The notes beneath the pieces are model-generated. The model ran no database searches. It was not told the origin of the DNA and saw nothing but the letters and a program-made list of their open reading frames with translations. From Betaproteobacteria bacterium (lineage in GTDB: Bacteria; Pseudomonadota; Gammaproteobacteria; Burkholderiales; SG8-39): DNA of 8,793 nt. Position numbers and translations under genes: made by a program. The stretch covers positions 1 through 8,793 of the forward strand of contig VBCT01000061.1 in assembly GCA_005882235.1 (NCBI GenBank). Direction: 5' to 3'. This document shows positions 1 to 5,872 of this stretch, piece after piece. Numbering within the stretch: position 1 is the first letter of the stretch; each line of letters starts with the position of its first letter.

Positions 1-1027
1 CCTTGCCGTGGTCGATGATGAGCAGGTTTCCGAAGCCGCGCAGCCAGTCGGCGAACACGACCCGCCCCGATGCGACAGCCCGCACCTCCTGCCCCGAGGG
101 CGAGCGAATGAACAAGCCCTTCCACGAGGGCCCGCCGCTGGGACGCTGGGCGCCGAAGCGGTTTGCGAGTACACCCCTGATCGGCAGCCGCAGTCCGCGC
201 TTGAGCCCCGATAAGGACCCTTCCGCACCGTCGGGCTCGGGAACTCGTTCGTTGCGAAGGAGCGGCGTGGCCGCGATCACCCTGCCGAGCTCCTCGACGA
301 GCCGCGACAACCGGGACTCGTCCCGCTCGAGGTGCTGCACTTCGCGGCGCTGCGCGCGCAGCTGGCTTGAGACGCGCGCCAGCACTTTGCGGTGCTCGCC
401 CTGCTGTTTCATCAGCGCGGCGCGCTCCGTGCGCCGCGCCGATTCGATCGCGGCGATCTCGACGTTCCTTTCCCGGGTCCGCGCCTCGAGGTCTTTCAGG
501 CGCGCGAGGCTGGAGCGCAGCTCTCCGATGAATTCGGCCAGAGCGCGGGAAACGTAGCCGTAGTAATGCAGCTCGCGCGCGATACGGCCGGGCTCCTCGC
601 CCGAGAATAGAAGTTTGAGCGCGCTTTGCTCTCCGTTGAGATAACGCAGGGTGAGCAGCCTCCCGAGGCCTTCCCGGCGCGAGGCTATTTCCGTCTCGAG
701 CGCCTGGCCACGCCGCAGCAGGGTATCGAGGTCGCGCTGCGCCGCGGCGCGTCTGCCCGCCAAAGCGCGAAGCGCGCGGCTGGCTTCGGACATCGCGCGC
801 TCGGAGTCCCGCAGCTGGTCGCGCGCTTCGGTCCGGCTTTCTTCGGCTTCCGCGATTTTCGCGCGCAGCCCTTCGATGCGCGTTCGGAGGGCGTCGAGTT
901 TTTCCGCTTCGCCCTGGGCGAACGCCGGGACCAGGACGAGCGGCAGCATTGCGCAAAGCAAGCAGCCCGTGCCGCGGAGAAGCGCAGGGAACGGGACTCC
1001 CTTGAGCGCTCTCCACGATGAATTCAA
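1..1027 (-). CDS. envC: EnvC-type murein hydrolase activator (3' end cut by window edge)
   Basis: Periplasmic activator of the amidases that split septal peptidoglycan during cell division. I translated it directly from the minus strand: 342 codons lie in the window and the C-terminus continues beyond base 1. Residues 1-38 form a signal peptide ending in PAFAQG. Residues about 40-250 are charged, heptad-like coiled coil. From about residue 280 comes a LytM/M23 domain (LPIRGVLANRFG, SWKGLFIRS, GRVVFADWLRGFGNLLIIDHG). The first zinc-ligand position of active M23 enzymes (HxGxD) reads W-K-G-L-F, so the domain should be non-catalytic, as in EnvC of E. coli. The start chosen is TTG at 1027-1025. 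It overlaps the gpmA stop (TTGA) and is the only start codon giving a complete signal peptide; the next one, an ATG, lies inside the hydrophobic core. Family members are usually about 400-450 residues, so roughly 60-100 are missing. A catalytically active M23 peptidase is unlikely. Confidence 0.9.
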   Translation of the reverse strand, partial: MNSSWRALKGVPFPALLRGTGCLLCAMLPLVLVPAFAQGEAEKLDALRTRIEGLRAKIAEAEESRTEARDQLRDSERAMSEASRALRALAGRRAAAQRDLDTLLRRGQALETEIASRREGLGRLLTLRYLNGEQSALKLLFSGEEPGRIARELHYYGYVSRALAEFIGELRSSLARLKDLEARTRERNVEIAAIESARRTERAALMKQQGEHRKVLARVSSQLRAQRREVQHLERDESRLSRLVEELGRVIAATPLLRNERVPEPDGAEGSLSGLKRGLRLPIRGVLANRFGAQRPSGGPSWKGLFIRSPSGQEVRAVASGRVVFADWLRGFGNLLIIDHGK

Positions 1028-1773
1028 GGCTTCACCTTGGCCTGATCGGCGACTGCACGCATCGCCTCCTCGATCTCGGTCTGATCGCCGAGATAATAGC
1101 TGCGCACCGGTTTGAGGCTTGCGTCGAGCTCGTAGACGAGCGGCCTGCCGGTGGGCACGTTGAGTCCGACGATTTTCTGGTCGCTGACGCCGTCCAGGTA
1201 CTTGATGAGGGCACGGAGGCTGTTGCCGTGCGCGACAATGATGACCCGCTTGCCCTGGCGCACCGCCGGCGCGATCGCGTCGTTCCAATAGGGCAGGAAA
1301 CGCTCCACCGTGTCCTTCAGACATTCTGTGAGGGGCAGCTCGGATTCAGCGAGACCGGCGTAGCGCGGGTCGCCCCGGGGATGGCGGGGGTCGGCACGCG
1401 TGAGCGCGGGAGGCTGCAGGTCATAGCTGCGACGCCAAAGGAGGACCTGTTCCTCGCCGAACTTCGCGGTCATTTCGGCCTTGCTCAGCCCCTGAAGCGC
1501 GCCGTAGTGACGCTCGTTCAGTCGCCACGAATGACGCACCGGGATCCACATCAGGTCCATCGCCTCCAGCGCGAGCCACAGGGTCTTGATGGCGCGCTTC
1601 AACACCGAAGTGTAGGCGCAATCGAAGGCGAAACCGGCCTCCTTGAGCATCTCGCCGGCTCGCTTCGCTTCCTCCACGCCACGTTGCGTGAGGTCCACGT
1701 CGGTCCAGCCGGTGAAACGGTTTTCCATGTTCCAGACCGATTCACCGTGGCGTAGCAGAACGACCTTATGCAT
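1024..1773 (-). CDS. gpmA: 2,3-bisphosphoglycerate-dependent phosphoglycerate mutase
   Basis: Cytosolic glycolytic and gluconeogenic enzyme interconverting 3- and 2-phosphoglycerate through a phosphohistidine. The protein has 249 residues, the normal length, and is recognisable end to end. It begins MHKVVLLRHGES with catalytic His9, followed by NRFTGWTDVDL, TSVLKRAIKTLW (Arg60), LNERHYGALQG (Glu87) and VIIVAHGNSLRAL (His182). It ends in the extended C-terminal tail typical of dPGM rather than of small histidine phosphatases. I chose ATG 1773 because the family starts one to four residues before K-V/L-V-L-x-R-H-G. An in-frame ATG at 1782 would add only three residues. A weak GAGA lies upstream. 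It is the first gene of a two-gene unit with envC and is divergent from the ArsR-led operon. In enterobacteria the gene beside envC encodes the unrelated cofactor-independent mutase GpmI. Confidence 0.96.
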   Translation of the reverse strand: MHKVVLLRHGESVWNMENRFTGWTDVDLTQRGVEEAKRAGEMLKEAGFAFDCAYTSVLKRAIKTLWLALEAMDLMWIPVRHSWRLNERHYGALQGLSKAEMTAKFGEEQVLLWRRSYDLQPPALTRADPRHPRGDPRYAGLAESELPLTECLKDTVERFLPYWNDAIAPAVRQGKRVIIVAHGNSLRALIKYLDGVSDQKIVGLNVPTGRPLVYELDASLKPVRSYYLGDQTEIEEAMRAVADQAKVKP

Positions 1774-1799
1774 AGTGAGCATTCTCGACGCGGCGCCCG

Positions 1800-1827
1800 T
1801 TCACGCCGCAAGAAAGCATTTTATAAT
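1800..1827 (+). promoter_or_regulatory. Sigma-70 promoter of the ArsR-yibN-grxC-secB operon, likely leaderless
   Basis: A perfect -10 hexamer TATAAT lies at 1822-1827. A weak -35, TTCACG (4 of 6 matches to TTGACA), lies at 1800-1805 with a 16-base spacer. Transcription should start near 1834, about two bases before the ATG at 1836, and no Shine-Dalgarno sequence is visible there, so a leaderless transcript is predicted. The -10 sits inside a short inverted repeat, CATT-TTAT-AATG (1817-1828), which could be part of the regulator's operator; that is inference. Read on the minus strand, the same AT-rich block offers TATAAA, a possible -10 for gpmA. The whole divergent spacer outside the genes is only about 60 bases. 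Confidence 0.6.
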
Positions 1828-1835
1828 GAGCGCCT

Positions 1836-2189
1836 ATGGAAATTCGAGGACAGGGGGCGCAGCGCCAACCCCGGGACATTTTCGAACTAATTGGCCGCAA
1901 GGAGCAGATCGAGAAAGTGGCCCGCGCAATGCGAGCCATTGCCCATCCGTTGCGGCTGAAGATTCTGTGCGTTCTGGGCGAGCATGAGTTGAGCGTACAG
2001 GACATCGTCGAGGCGGTCGGGACTTCGCAGAGCAACGTCTCGCAACACCTGGCGATCCTCCGGGAAAAGCGCATCCTAAGCCCGAGAAAGAGCGCCAATC
2101 ACGTGTATTATTCCGTGAGCGACCAGCGTACGCTGCATCTTATCGCCACCATGCGCGAAGTGTTGTGCGGCAGCCCGCCGAGATCGTGA
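1836..2189 (+). CDS. ArsR-family winged-helix regulator with BigR/SqrR-type cysteine pair
   Basis: Small dimeric DNA-binding repressor, 117 residues. The core reads AMRAIAHPLRLKILCVLGE, then the helix-turn-helix VQDIVEAVGTSQSNVSQHLAILRE, then the beta-wing SPRKSANHVYYSV and a final helix LIATMREVLC. The classical arsenic/metal motif ELCVCDL is replaced by ELSVQDI, so a metal site in that helix is absent. Two cysteines remain, C45 in the LKILC segment and C111 near the C-terminus, 66 residues apart. From memory, the persulfide sensors SqrR (C41/C107) and BigR (C42/C108) have the same spacing, and E. coli YgaV has cysteines in equivalent segments. A sulfane-sulfur or redox sensor is therefore inferred. 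ATG 1836 is chosen because the next ATG (1930) would remove the first helix. The rhodanese ATG follows one base after its stop, so it is the leader gene of the operon and probably autoregulated. Confidence 0.92.
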   Translation: MEIRGQGAQRQPRDIFELIGRKEQIEKVARAMRAIAHPLRLKILCVLGEHELSVQDIVEAVGTSQSNVSQHLAILREKRILSPRKSANHVYYSVSDQRTLHLIATMREVLCGSPPRS

Positions 2190-2190
2190 C

Positions 2191-2616
2191 ATGGCGGAAG
2201 TCAACCTCCTGAAATTCGTCACCGACAATATACTTCTCGTCGGAGTGGCGTTCGTAAGCGGTGCGATGCTGGTCTGGCCCGCGGTGCGCCGCGGAGCGTC
2301 CGGCGCGTCGGTTTCGACCCTACAGGCGACCTTGCTGATCAACCAGCAGAACGCACTCGTGCTTGACGTGCGTGAAGCGGCCGATTACGAAAAAGGGCAC
2401 ATGCTGAACGCGCGCAACATCGCCCTCGGGGAGCTCGAATCGCGCGCCGCCGAAATCGAAAAGCACAAGGCGAAGCCGGTGATCGTAGTGTGCGACGACG
2501 GAAACCGCTCCGGCAGGGCGGCGACGGCGCTGCGCAAGCAGGGCTTCGAGCAGGTATTCACGCTGAGCGGCGGGATCGGCGCCTGGCGGCAAGCGGGCCT
2601 GCCCCTGGAGAAGTAG
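2191..2616 (+). CDS. yibN: Membrane-anchored rhodanese-like sulfurtransferase (YibN-like)
   Basis: A 141-residue protein. One N-terminal transmembrane segment (about residues 13-31, NILLVGVAFVSGAMLVW) is followed by a single rhodanese domain. That domain contains NALVLDVREAADYEKGHM, then KPVIVVCDDGNRSGRAA and a C-terminal GGIGAWRQAGLPL. Cys101 in the active-site loop CDDGNRS is the expected persulfide-carrying cysteine, so sulfur-transfer activity is plausible; the donor and acceptor are not evident. The domain should face the cytoplasm if the N-terminus is outside; topology is inferred. Its place before grxC and secB matches yibN of enterobacteria. It starts one base after the ArsR stop, and its TAG is followed immediately by the grxC GTG, so translation is coupled in both directions. 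The pairing with a BigR/YgaV-like regulator also recalls E. coli YgaV and the membrane rhodanese YgaP. Confidence 0.92.
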   Translation: MAEVNLLKFVTDNILLVGVAFVSGAMLVWPAVRRGASGASVSTLQATLLINQQNALVLDVREAADYEKGHMLNARNIALGELESRAAEIEKHKAKPVIVVCDDGNRSGRAATALRKQGFEQVFTLSGGIGAWRQAGLPLEK

Positions 2617-2874
2617 GTGGCGAAGGTTCGGATGTACTCGACTGCCGTCTGCCCGTTCTGCATGCGCGCGGAGATGCTGCTGAGTTCGAAAGGCGTCAAA
2701 GAGATCGAGAAAATACGAGTCGATCTCGATCCGCGCCAACGCGAGGAAATGATGAACAAGACCGGCCGGCGTACGGTGCCGCAAATTTACATCGGTGATA
2801 CGCACGTGGGCGGATTCGAGGAACTCGCGGCGCTGGAACACGCGGGCAAGCTCGATTCCCTGCTCGCGGCCTAG
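2617..2874 (+). CDS. grxC: Glutaredoxin 3
   Basis: Small cytosolic thiol-disulfide oxidoreductase reduced by glutathione, 85 residues as usual for the family. The redox motif is C12-P-F-C15, against CPYC in E. coli. Also visible are the cis-proline segment TVPQIYIG (53-60) and the glutathione-binding GG in HVGGFEEL (about 65-66). The start is GTG at 2617, directly after the rhodanese TAG with no gap. A GGAG Shine-Dalgarno at 2607-2610, inside the end of the rhodanese gene, has six-base spacing and supports this start. In context it lies between a sulfurtransferase and secB, the conserved proteobacterial order. It may reduce mixed disulfides or persulfides made by the neighbouring enzyme; that is inference. 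Confidence 0.95.
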   Translation: MAKVRMYSTAVCPFCMRAEMLLSSKGVKEIEKIRVDLDPRQREEMMNKTGRRTVPQIYIGDTHVGGFEELAALEHAGKLDSLLAA

Positions 2875-2909
2875 CCCCTGCAAGCCTATTCAATCCCATC
2901 GGAGCCCTG

Positions 2910-3377
2910 ATGAGCGAAACGCAGCAGCCGACGTTCGGCATCGAGAAAATCTACGTGAAGGATCTGTCCCTCGAAGTCCCGGGCGGGCCGCAGACCTTCA
3001 TGCAGGCCGAGCAACCGCAGCTCGAGGTTCAGATCACACAACAGTCGCAGCGCGTGAACGAGCTCCTGTTCGAGGTGATTTTGATCATCACGGTGAGCGC
3101 AAAACACGGCGACAAAACCCTGTTCCTGGTGGAAGCTTCGCAGGCGGGCGTATTCCAGATCCGCAACGTCCCCGATGCGGAGCTCGCTCCGGTGCTCGGG
3201 ATAGTTTGCCCGAACGTCCTGTTTCCCTACGCGCGGGAAACCGTTTCCGATCTCATCAGCCGCGCGGGTTTCCCCCCGGTGCTGCTCGCACCCGTGAATT
3301 TCGAGGCGCTCTATCAGCAGCGTGCGGCCGAAGCCTCCGCGCAGCCCGGCGGGCCGCGCATCGAAATCGCCCACTGA
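2910..3377 (+). CDS. secB: Protein-export chaperone SecB
   Basis: Homotetrameric cytosolic chaperone that keeps preproteins unfolded and hands them to SecA. The protein has 155 residues, normal length, and family segments throughout: FGIEKIYVKDLSLEVP near the N-terminus, QVNELL-like RVNELLFEVILIITVSA, ASQAGVFQI, NVLFPYARETVSDLISRAGFPP and VLLAPVNFEALY. The C-terminal tail after residue 140 is variable, as usual. ATG 2910 has a GGAG Shine-Dalgarno at 2901-2904 with five-base spacing. A 35-base gap separates it from grxC. Its stop overlaps the next ATG by one base (TGATG), coupling it to the SH3 gene. SecB is largely confined to proteobacteria, which supports the taxonomic guess. Confidence 0.96.
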   Translation: MSETQQPTFGIEKIYVKDLSLEVPGGPQTFMQAEQPQLEVQITQQSQRVNELLFEVILIITVSAKHGDKTLFLVEASQAGVFQIRNVPDAELAPVLGIVCPNVLFPYARETVSDLISRAGFPPVLLAPVNFEALYQQRAAEASAQPGGPRIEIAH

Positions 3378-3811
3378 TGCGCAGTCTCGCGGTCTGCTTT
3401 CTGCTCGCGCTCGCGTGCCCGGCCACGGCCGGCGAGTTTCGCTCGATCGCCGAAAACGGAACGCCGATGTATGACGCGCCCTCGGTTCGCGCGAAAAAAC
3501 TCTTCGTCGCAAGCCGCCTTTACCCGGTCGAGGTCGTGATCAACATCGACAGCTGGGTCAAGGTTCGCGATCATGCGGGAGACCTCGCCTGGGTGGAAAA
3601 GAAGACACTCTCGGACAAGCGCACGGTGATCGTGACCGCCGCCGTGGCGGACGTCAGGCAGGCGGCGAACGACCAGGCGGCACTCGTGTTCCAGGCGCAG
3701 CAGGGCGTGGCCCTCGATGTCGCGGAGCCGCCGGCGGGCGGCTGGGTCAGGGTACGCCATGCCGATGGCCAGAGCGGTTACGCCAAAATCAATCAGCTCT
3801 GGGGCATCTAG
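3377..3811 (+). CDS. Periplasmic bacterial SH3-domain protein
   Basis: Exported protein of 144 residues, function unknown. Residues 1-18 form a signal peptide (MRSLAVCFLLALACPATA, cleaved before GEF). Two SH3-like beta repeats follow: about 28-80 (MYDAPSVRAKKLF, SWVKVRDHAGDLAWVEKKTL) and about 86-143 (VADVRQAANDQAALVF, GGWVRVRHADGQSGYAKINQLWG). Each has the W-V-x-V-R and G-x-x/G-Y/W-V features of bacterial SH3 domains (SH3_3/SH3_4 type), which often bind peptidoglycan. The ATG at 3377 overlaps the secB stop as TGATG and has no strong Shine-Dalgarno, so re-initiation is likely. The same frame is open upstream to 2795, but that part overlaps grxC and secB and is not coding. The TAG at 3809-3811 is in the same frame as gpsA. 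A role at the cell wall is inferred only from the domain. Confidence 0.88.
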   Translation: MRSLAVCFLLALACPATAGEFRSIAENGTPMYDAPSVRAKKLFVASRLYPVEVVINIDSWVKVRDHAGDLAWVEKKTLSDKRTVIVTAAVADVRQAANDQAALVFQAQQGVALDVAEPPAGGWVRVRHADGQSGYAKINQLWGI

Positions 3812-4798
3812 CTGAACATCGCAATCCTCGGCGCAGGAGCGTGGGGTACGGCTCTCGCAGTCTCGCTCGCCGGCAGGCACCGCGTCAGCCTCTGGGCGCG
3901 CGACGCGGCGGTGGCAGCCGCCATCGAGTCGAGTCGGCGCAATCCACGTTATCTCCCCGAGGTTTCGATTCCTGGCCCGGTCACGGTGACCGGGAACCTT
4001 TCCTCCGCAATGGCCGAATGCAACGCGGCACTGATCGCCACGCCGACCTCGGAGCTGCGCGAAGTGCTCGAGCGCGTCCGCGCGTCACGGTTCGAGCAGC
4101 CCGTCATCTGGGCATGCAAGGGTTTCGAGCGGACGAGCGGCAAGCTGCCGCATCAAGTCGCGGCCGACGTGCTCGGAAAACCCGCCGCATGCGGGGCGTT
4201 GTCGGGCCCGAGCTTCGCGCTGGAAGTGGCGCAGGGCCTTCCCACGGCGCTCACGCTCGCCGCGCGCAACGCGGAGTTTGCGAAGCGCTTCGCGCGCGAA
4301 CTGCATCAGCGGACGCTCAGGGTCTATTTCAGTACCGATCTCGCGGGCGTCGAGATCAGCGGAGCGGTGAAAAACGTCATGGCGATCGCCGCCGGCATCA
4401 GCGACGGCTTGGGCCTCGGCATGAACGCTCGGGCGGCGCTGATCACCCGGGGCCTGGCCGAGCTCACGCGGCTCGGCGTGGCGCTGGGCGGACGGTCCGA
4501 AACTTTCATGGGGCTCGCAGGGGCGGGGGACCTCATCCTGACCTGCACGGGTGAGCTTTCCCGCAACCGGCGCGTCGGGCTGCTCCTTGCCCGGGGCGAG
4601 TCGCTCGAGACGATTCTCGAACGGCTCGGCCACGTCGCCGAGGGCGTGCATTCCGCGCCCTCGATCGAGGCGCTTGCCGCCGATAAGCGGATCGACATGC
4701 CGATCACCCGCGCGGTCTGCGCCGTGCTGTTCCGCGGCACCCCGCCGCGCGACGCGGTGCAGGAACTGCTCGCGCGCGATCCGAGGGAGGAGGCGTGA
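3812..4798 (+). CDS. gpsA: Glycerol-3-phosphate dehydrogenase [NAD(P)+], CTG start
   Basis: Makes sn-glycerol 3-phosphate from dihydroxyacetone phosphate for phospholipid synthesis, in the cytosol. From CTG 3812 it has 328 residues, the normal length. The Rossmann motif GAGAWGTALA lies at residues 7-16. Then come IATPTSELREVL, the catalytic-region K103 in WACKGFE, LSGPSFALEVAQGLPT (about 131), VEISGAVKNVMAIAAGI with active-site Lys187, and GLAGAGDLILTCTG. The start is unusual. The only ATG, GTG or TTG near the N-terminus is GTG 3911, which would delete the dinucleotide-binding motif. The frame opens right after the SH3 TAG, and its first codon, CTG, gives the family-typical N-terminus M-N-I-A-I-L-G-A-G. 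GGGG at 3801-3804 is a weak Shine-Dalgarno with seven-base spacing. Last gene of the operon; enterobacteria have cysE next, absent here. Confidence 0.94.
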   Translation: MNIAILGAGAWGTALAVSLAGRHRVSLWARDAAVAAAIESSRRNPRYLPEVSIPGPVTVTGNLSSAMAECNAALIATPTSELREVLERVRASRFEQPVIWACKGFERTSGKLPHQVAADVLGKPAACGALSGPSFALEVAQGLPTALTLAARNAEFAKRFARELHQRTLRVYFSTDLAGVEISGAVKNVMAIAAGISDGLGLGMNARAALITRGLAELTRLGVALGGRSETFMGLAGAGDLILTCTGELSRNRRVGLLLARGESLETILERLGHVAEGVHSAPSIEALAADKRIDMPITRAVCAVLFRGTPPRDAVQELLARDPREEA

Positions 4799-4843
4799 GC
4801 TGCTTTGCGCTCCGATAGTCTATAAAACATCTCTTGGGGTTAC

Positions 4844-5578
4844 TTATCCGGGAACACCACCAGGGGTCACGAAAAAATTGGGCTCTGCAAAGCGCACTTC
4901 CGGAAATGCTTTGAATAGCGGAATGAAGGCAAGCTCCTGGCCCACCGGAATATCCGTCAGGTAGGTATCAGAATCAGGACTCCCCACCTTCTGGATCGAA
5001 GAGGCTCCAAGCGTCGTCGCAATTTCATTCACCCTGCTTTGCGTCGTTCCTGACTGGAAACCTACGATGAGCTGTCCTTGCGCGAAAGAATCAGGGCAGC
5101 AAGGAAAGGAGGGAGAGGGAAGGGGAACCGGATCAGAGACAGAGCTTTCACCGGTGACCGCATTCACGGCGATCAGGTGACCGTCAGCTGCGTCGACTGC
5201 GCAGGGATCGATGCGTATTTGATCGCCGAACCGTGGTCCCTGGCCCAGGCTGAAGCTGCTTAGCACGACGTCAAAGGTGCAGGAGCCTATGATGACACTC
5301 CCCGCCGCAAAATCCCCAGATGTCAGGACAAAGGATCCTGCATTCTCCACAAAAGCCCCGAAGGTCAGGCTAACCCCGGCGCCCACTCGCCCGAAGGCGG
5401 CTCCATTCGCGAACGTAAAGGTCCTACTCCCAAGGTCCGCGGGTGTGGCGGGTACTGTTAGCGGTGCCTGATCATCGCTCCCTCCGCATGCAGTGAAGGA
5501 TATTGCGAGCAAACCAGTGATCGCTACCGCCAAAACCCTATAAGGCGAACACCCTGTCGAACCTCTCACAAAGCTCAT
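4844..5578 (-). CDS. Lipoprotein with stand-alone subtilase-propeptide-like domain
   Basis: Not a family I can name as a whole; 244 residues from ATG 5578. A hydrophobic signal (about residues 13-30) ends in a probable lipobox, S-F-T-A-C31, followed by GGSDDQ; the Phe at -3 is not ideal. Residues about 50-155 are a beta-rich domain (RTFTFANGAAFG, GSVIIGSCTFDVVLSSF, RIDPCAVDAADGHLIAV) of unknown function, then a Pro/Ser linker with paired cysteines at 160-161. Residues about 167-237 read GQLIVGFQSGTTQSRVNEI, then TLGASS, YLTDIPVGQE and FPEVRFAEPNFFV. This is the beta-alpha-beta pattern of fervidolysin-type (inhibitor I9-like) propeptides of S8 proteases, but no peptidase domain follows before the TAA. 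The start overlaps the upstream stop as TGATG; a GTG at 5581 is an alternative. GC is lower than in neighbouring housekeeping genes. Confidence 0.78.
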   Translation of the reverse strand: MSFVRGSTGCSPYRVLAVAITGLLAISFTACGGSDDQAPLTVPATPADLGSRTFTFANGAAFGRVGAGVSLTFGAFVENAGSFVLTSGDFAAGSVIIGSCTFDVVLSSFSLGQGPRFGDQIRIDPCAVDAADGHLIAVNAVTGESSVSDPVPLPSPSFPCCPDSFAQGQLIVGFQSGTTQSRVNEIATTLGASSIQKVGSPDSDTYLTDIPVGQELAFIPLFKAFPEVRFAEPNFFVTPGGVPG

Positions 5579-5811
5579 CACTGGGAACCCGGCGGTTCGG
5601 AAGAGCCAAATAAAAAAACCGCAACCGTCACCGCGACCCCGACGCCAACGCCAAAACCTGCCCCGACAGCAATGCCGAAGCCTACGTGAGCCACCGCTGC
5701 CCCAACAGCTGCGCCTAGCACGACACCGACGAATATGCTCAACGGCAAGGCAGCTATGCCCCAGCGGGAGATCTTTGTTTCTTGACTTCGGCCTTTTCCG
5801 CTGGCAGTCAT
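5578..5811 (-). CDS. Small glycine-rich membrane protein
   Basis: Unrecognised protein of 77 residues if it starts at ATG 5811. A basic polar N-terminus (GKGRSQETK) precedes two hydrophobic stretches, about residues 19-41 (IAALPLSIFVGVVLGAAVGA) and 43-68 (VGFGIAVGAGFGVGVGVAV). These have Gly or Ala every second to fourth position, a glycine-zipper pattern suited to close helix packing. A short polar tail ends SSEPPGSQ. ATG 5811 has GGA three to four bases upstream. ATG 5823, ATG 5847 and TTG 5862 are in-frame alternatives, so the N-terminus is uncertain by up to 17 residues. It lies between the amidohydrolase and the lipoprotein, overlapping the latter's start, so the three are probably co-transcribed. 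Similar short glycine-rich membrane proteins are common, and nothing shows a specific role here. Confidence 0.65.
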   Translation of the reverse strand: MTASGKGRSQETKISRWGIAALPLSIFVGVVLGAAVGAAVAHVGFGIAVGAGFGVGVGVAVTVAVFLFGSSEPPGSQ

Positions 5812-5872
5812 AGTTCCCGGGTGCATCAAGTGGTTAGAACATACCATCCCGTTCTGCAACAACCGGCTTCCC

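Noticed and set aside
3..1115. Several open plus-strand frames of 68-184 codons
   Set aside because: They are antisense shadows of envC, caused by high GC; their translations are Arg/Ser/Ala-rich with no family features, whereas the minus strand gives a full EnvC protein.
1018..1755. A 245-codon plus-strand frame
   Set aside because: Antisense to gpmA, which is recognised over its entire length.
2795..3376. Long upstream extension of the SH3 frame
   Set aside because: It overlaps grxC and secB in another frame and its translation is low-complexity Arg-rich; the signal peptide begins at 3377.
4799..4843. Possible tRNA, terminator or attachment site between the convergent gpsA and lipoprotein genes
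   Set aside because: The 45 bases contain no hairpin with a T-tract, no cloverleaf pattern and no direct repeat that I can find; it appears to be plain spacer.
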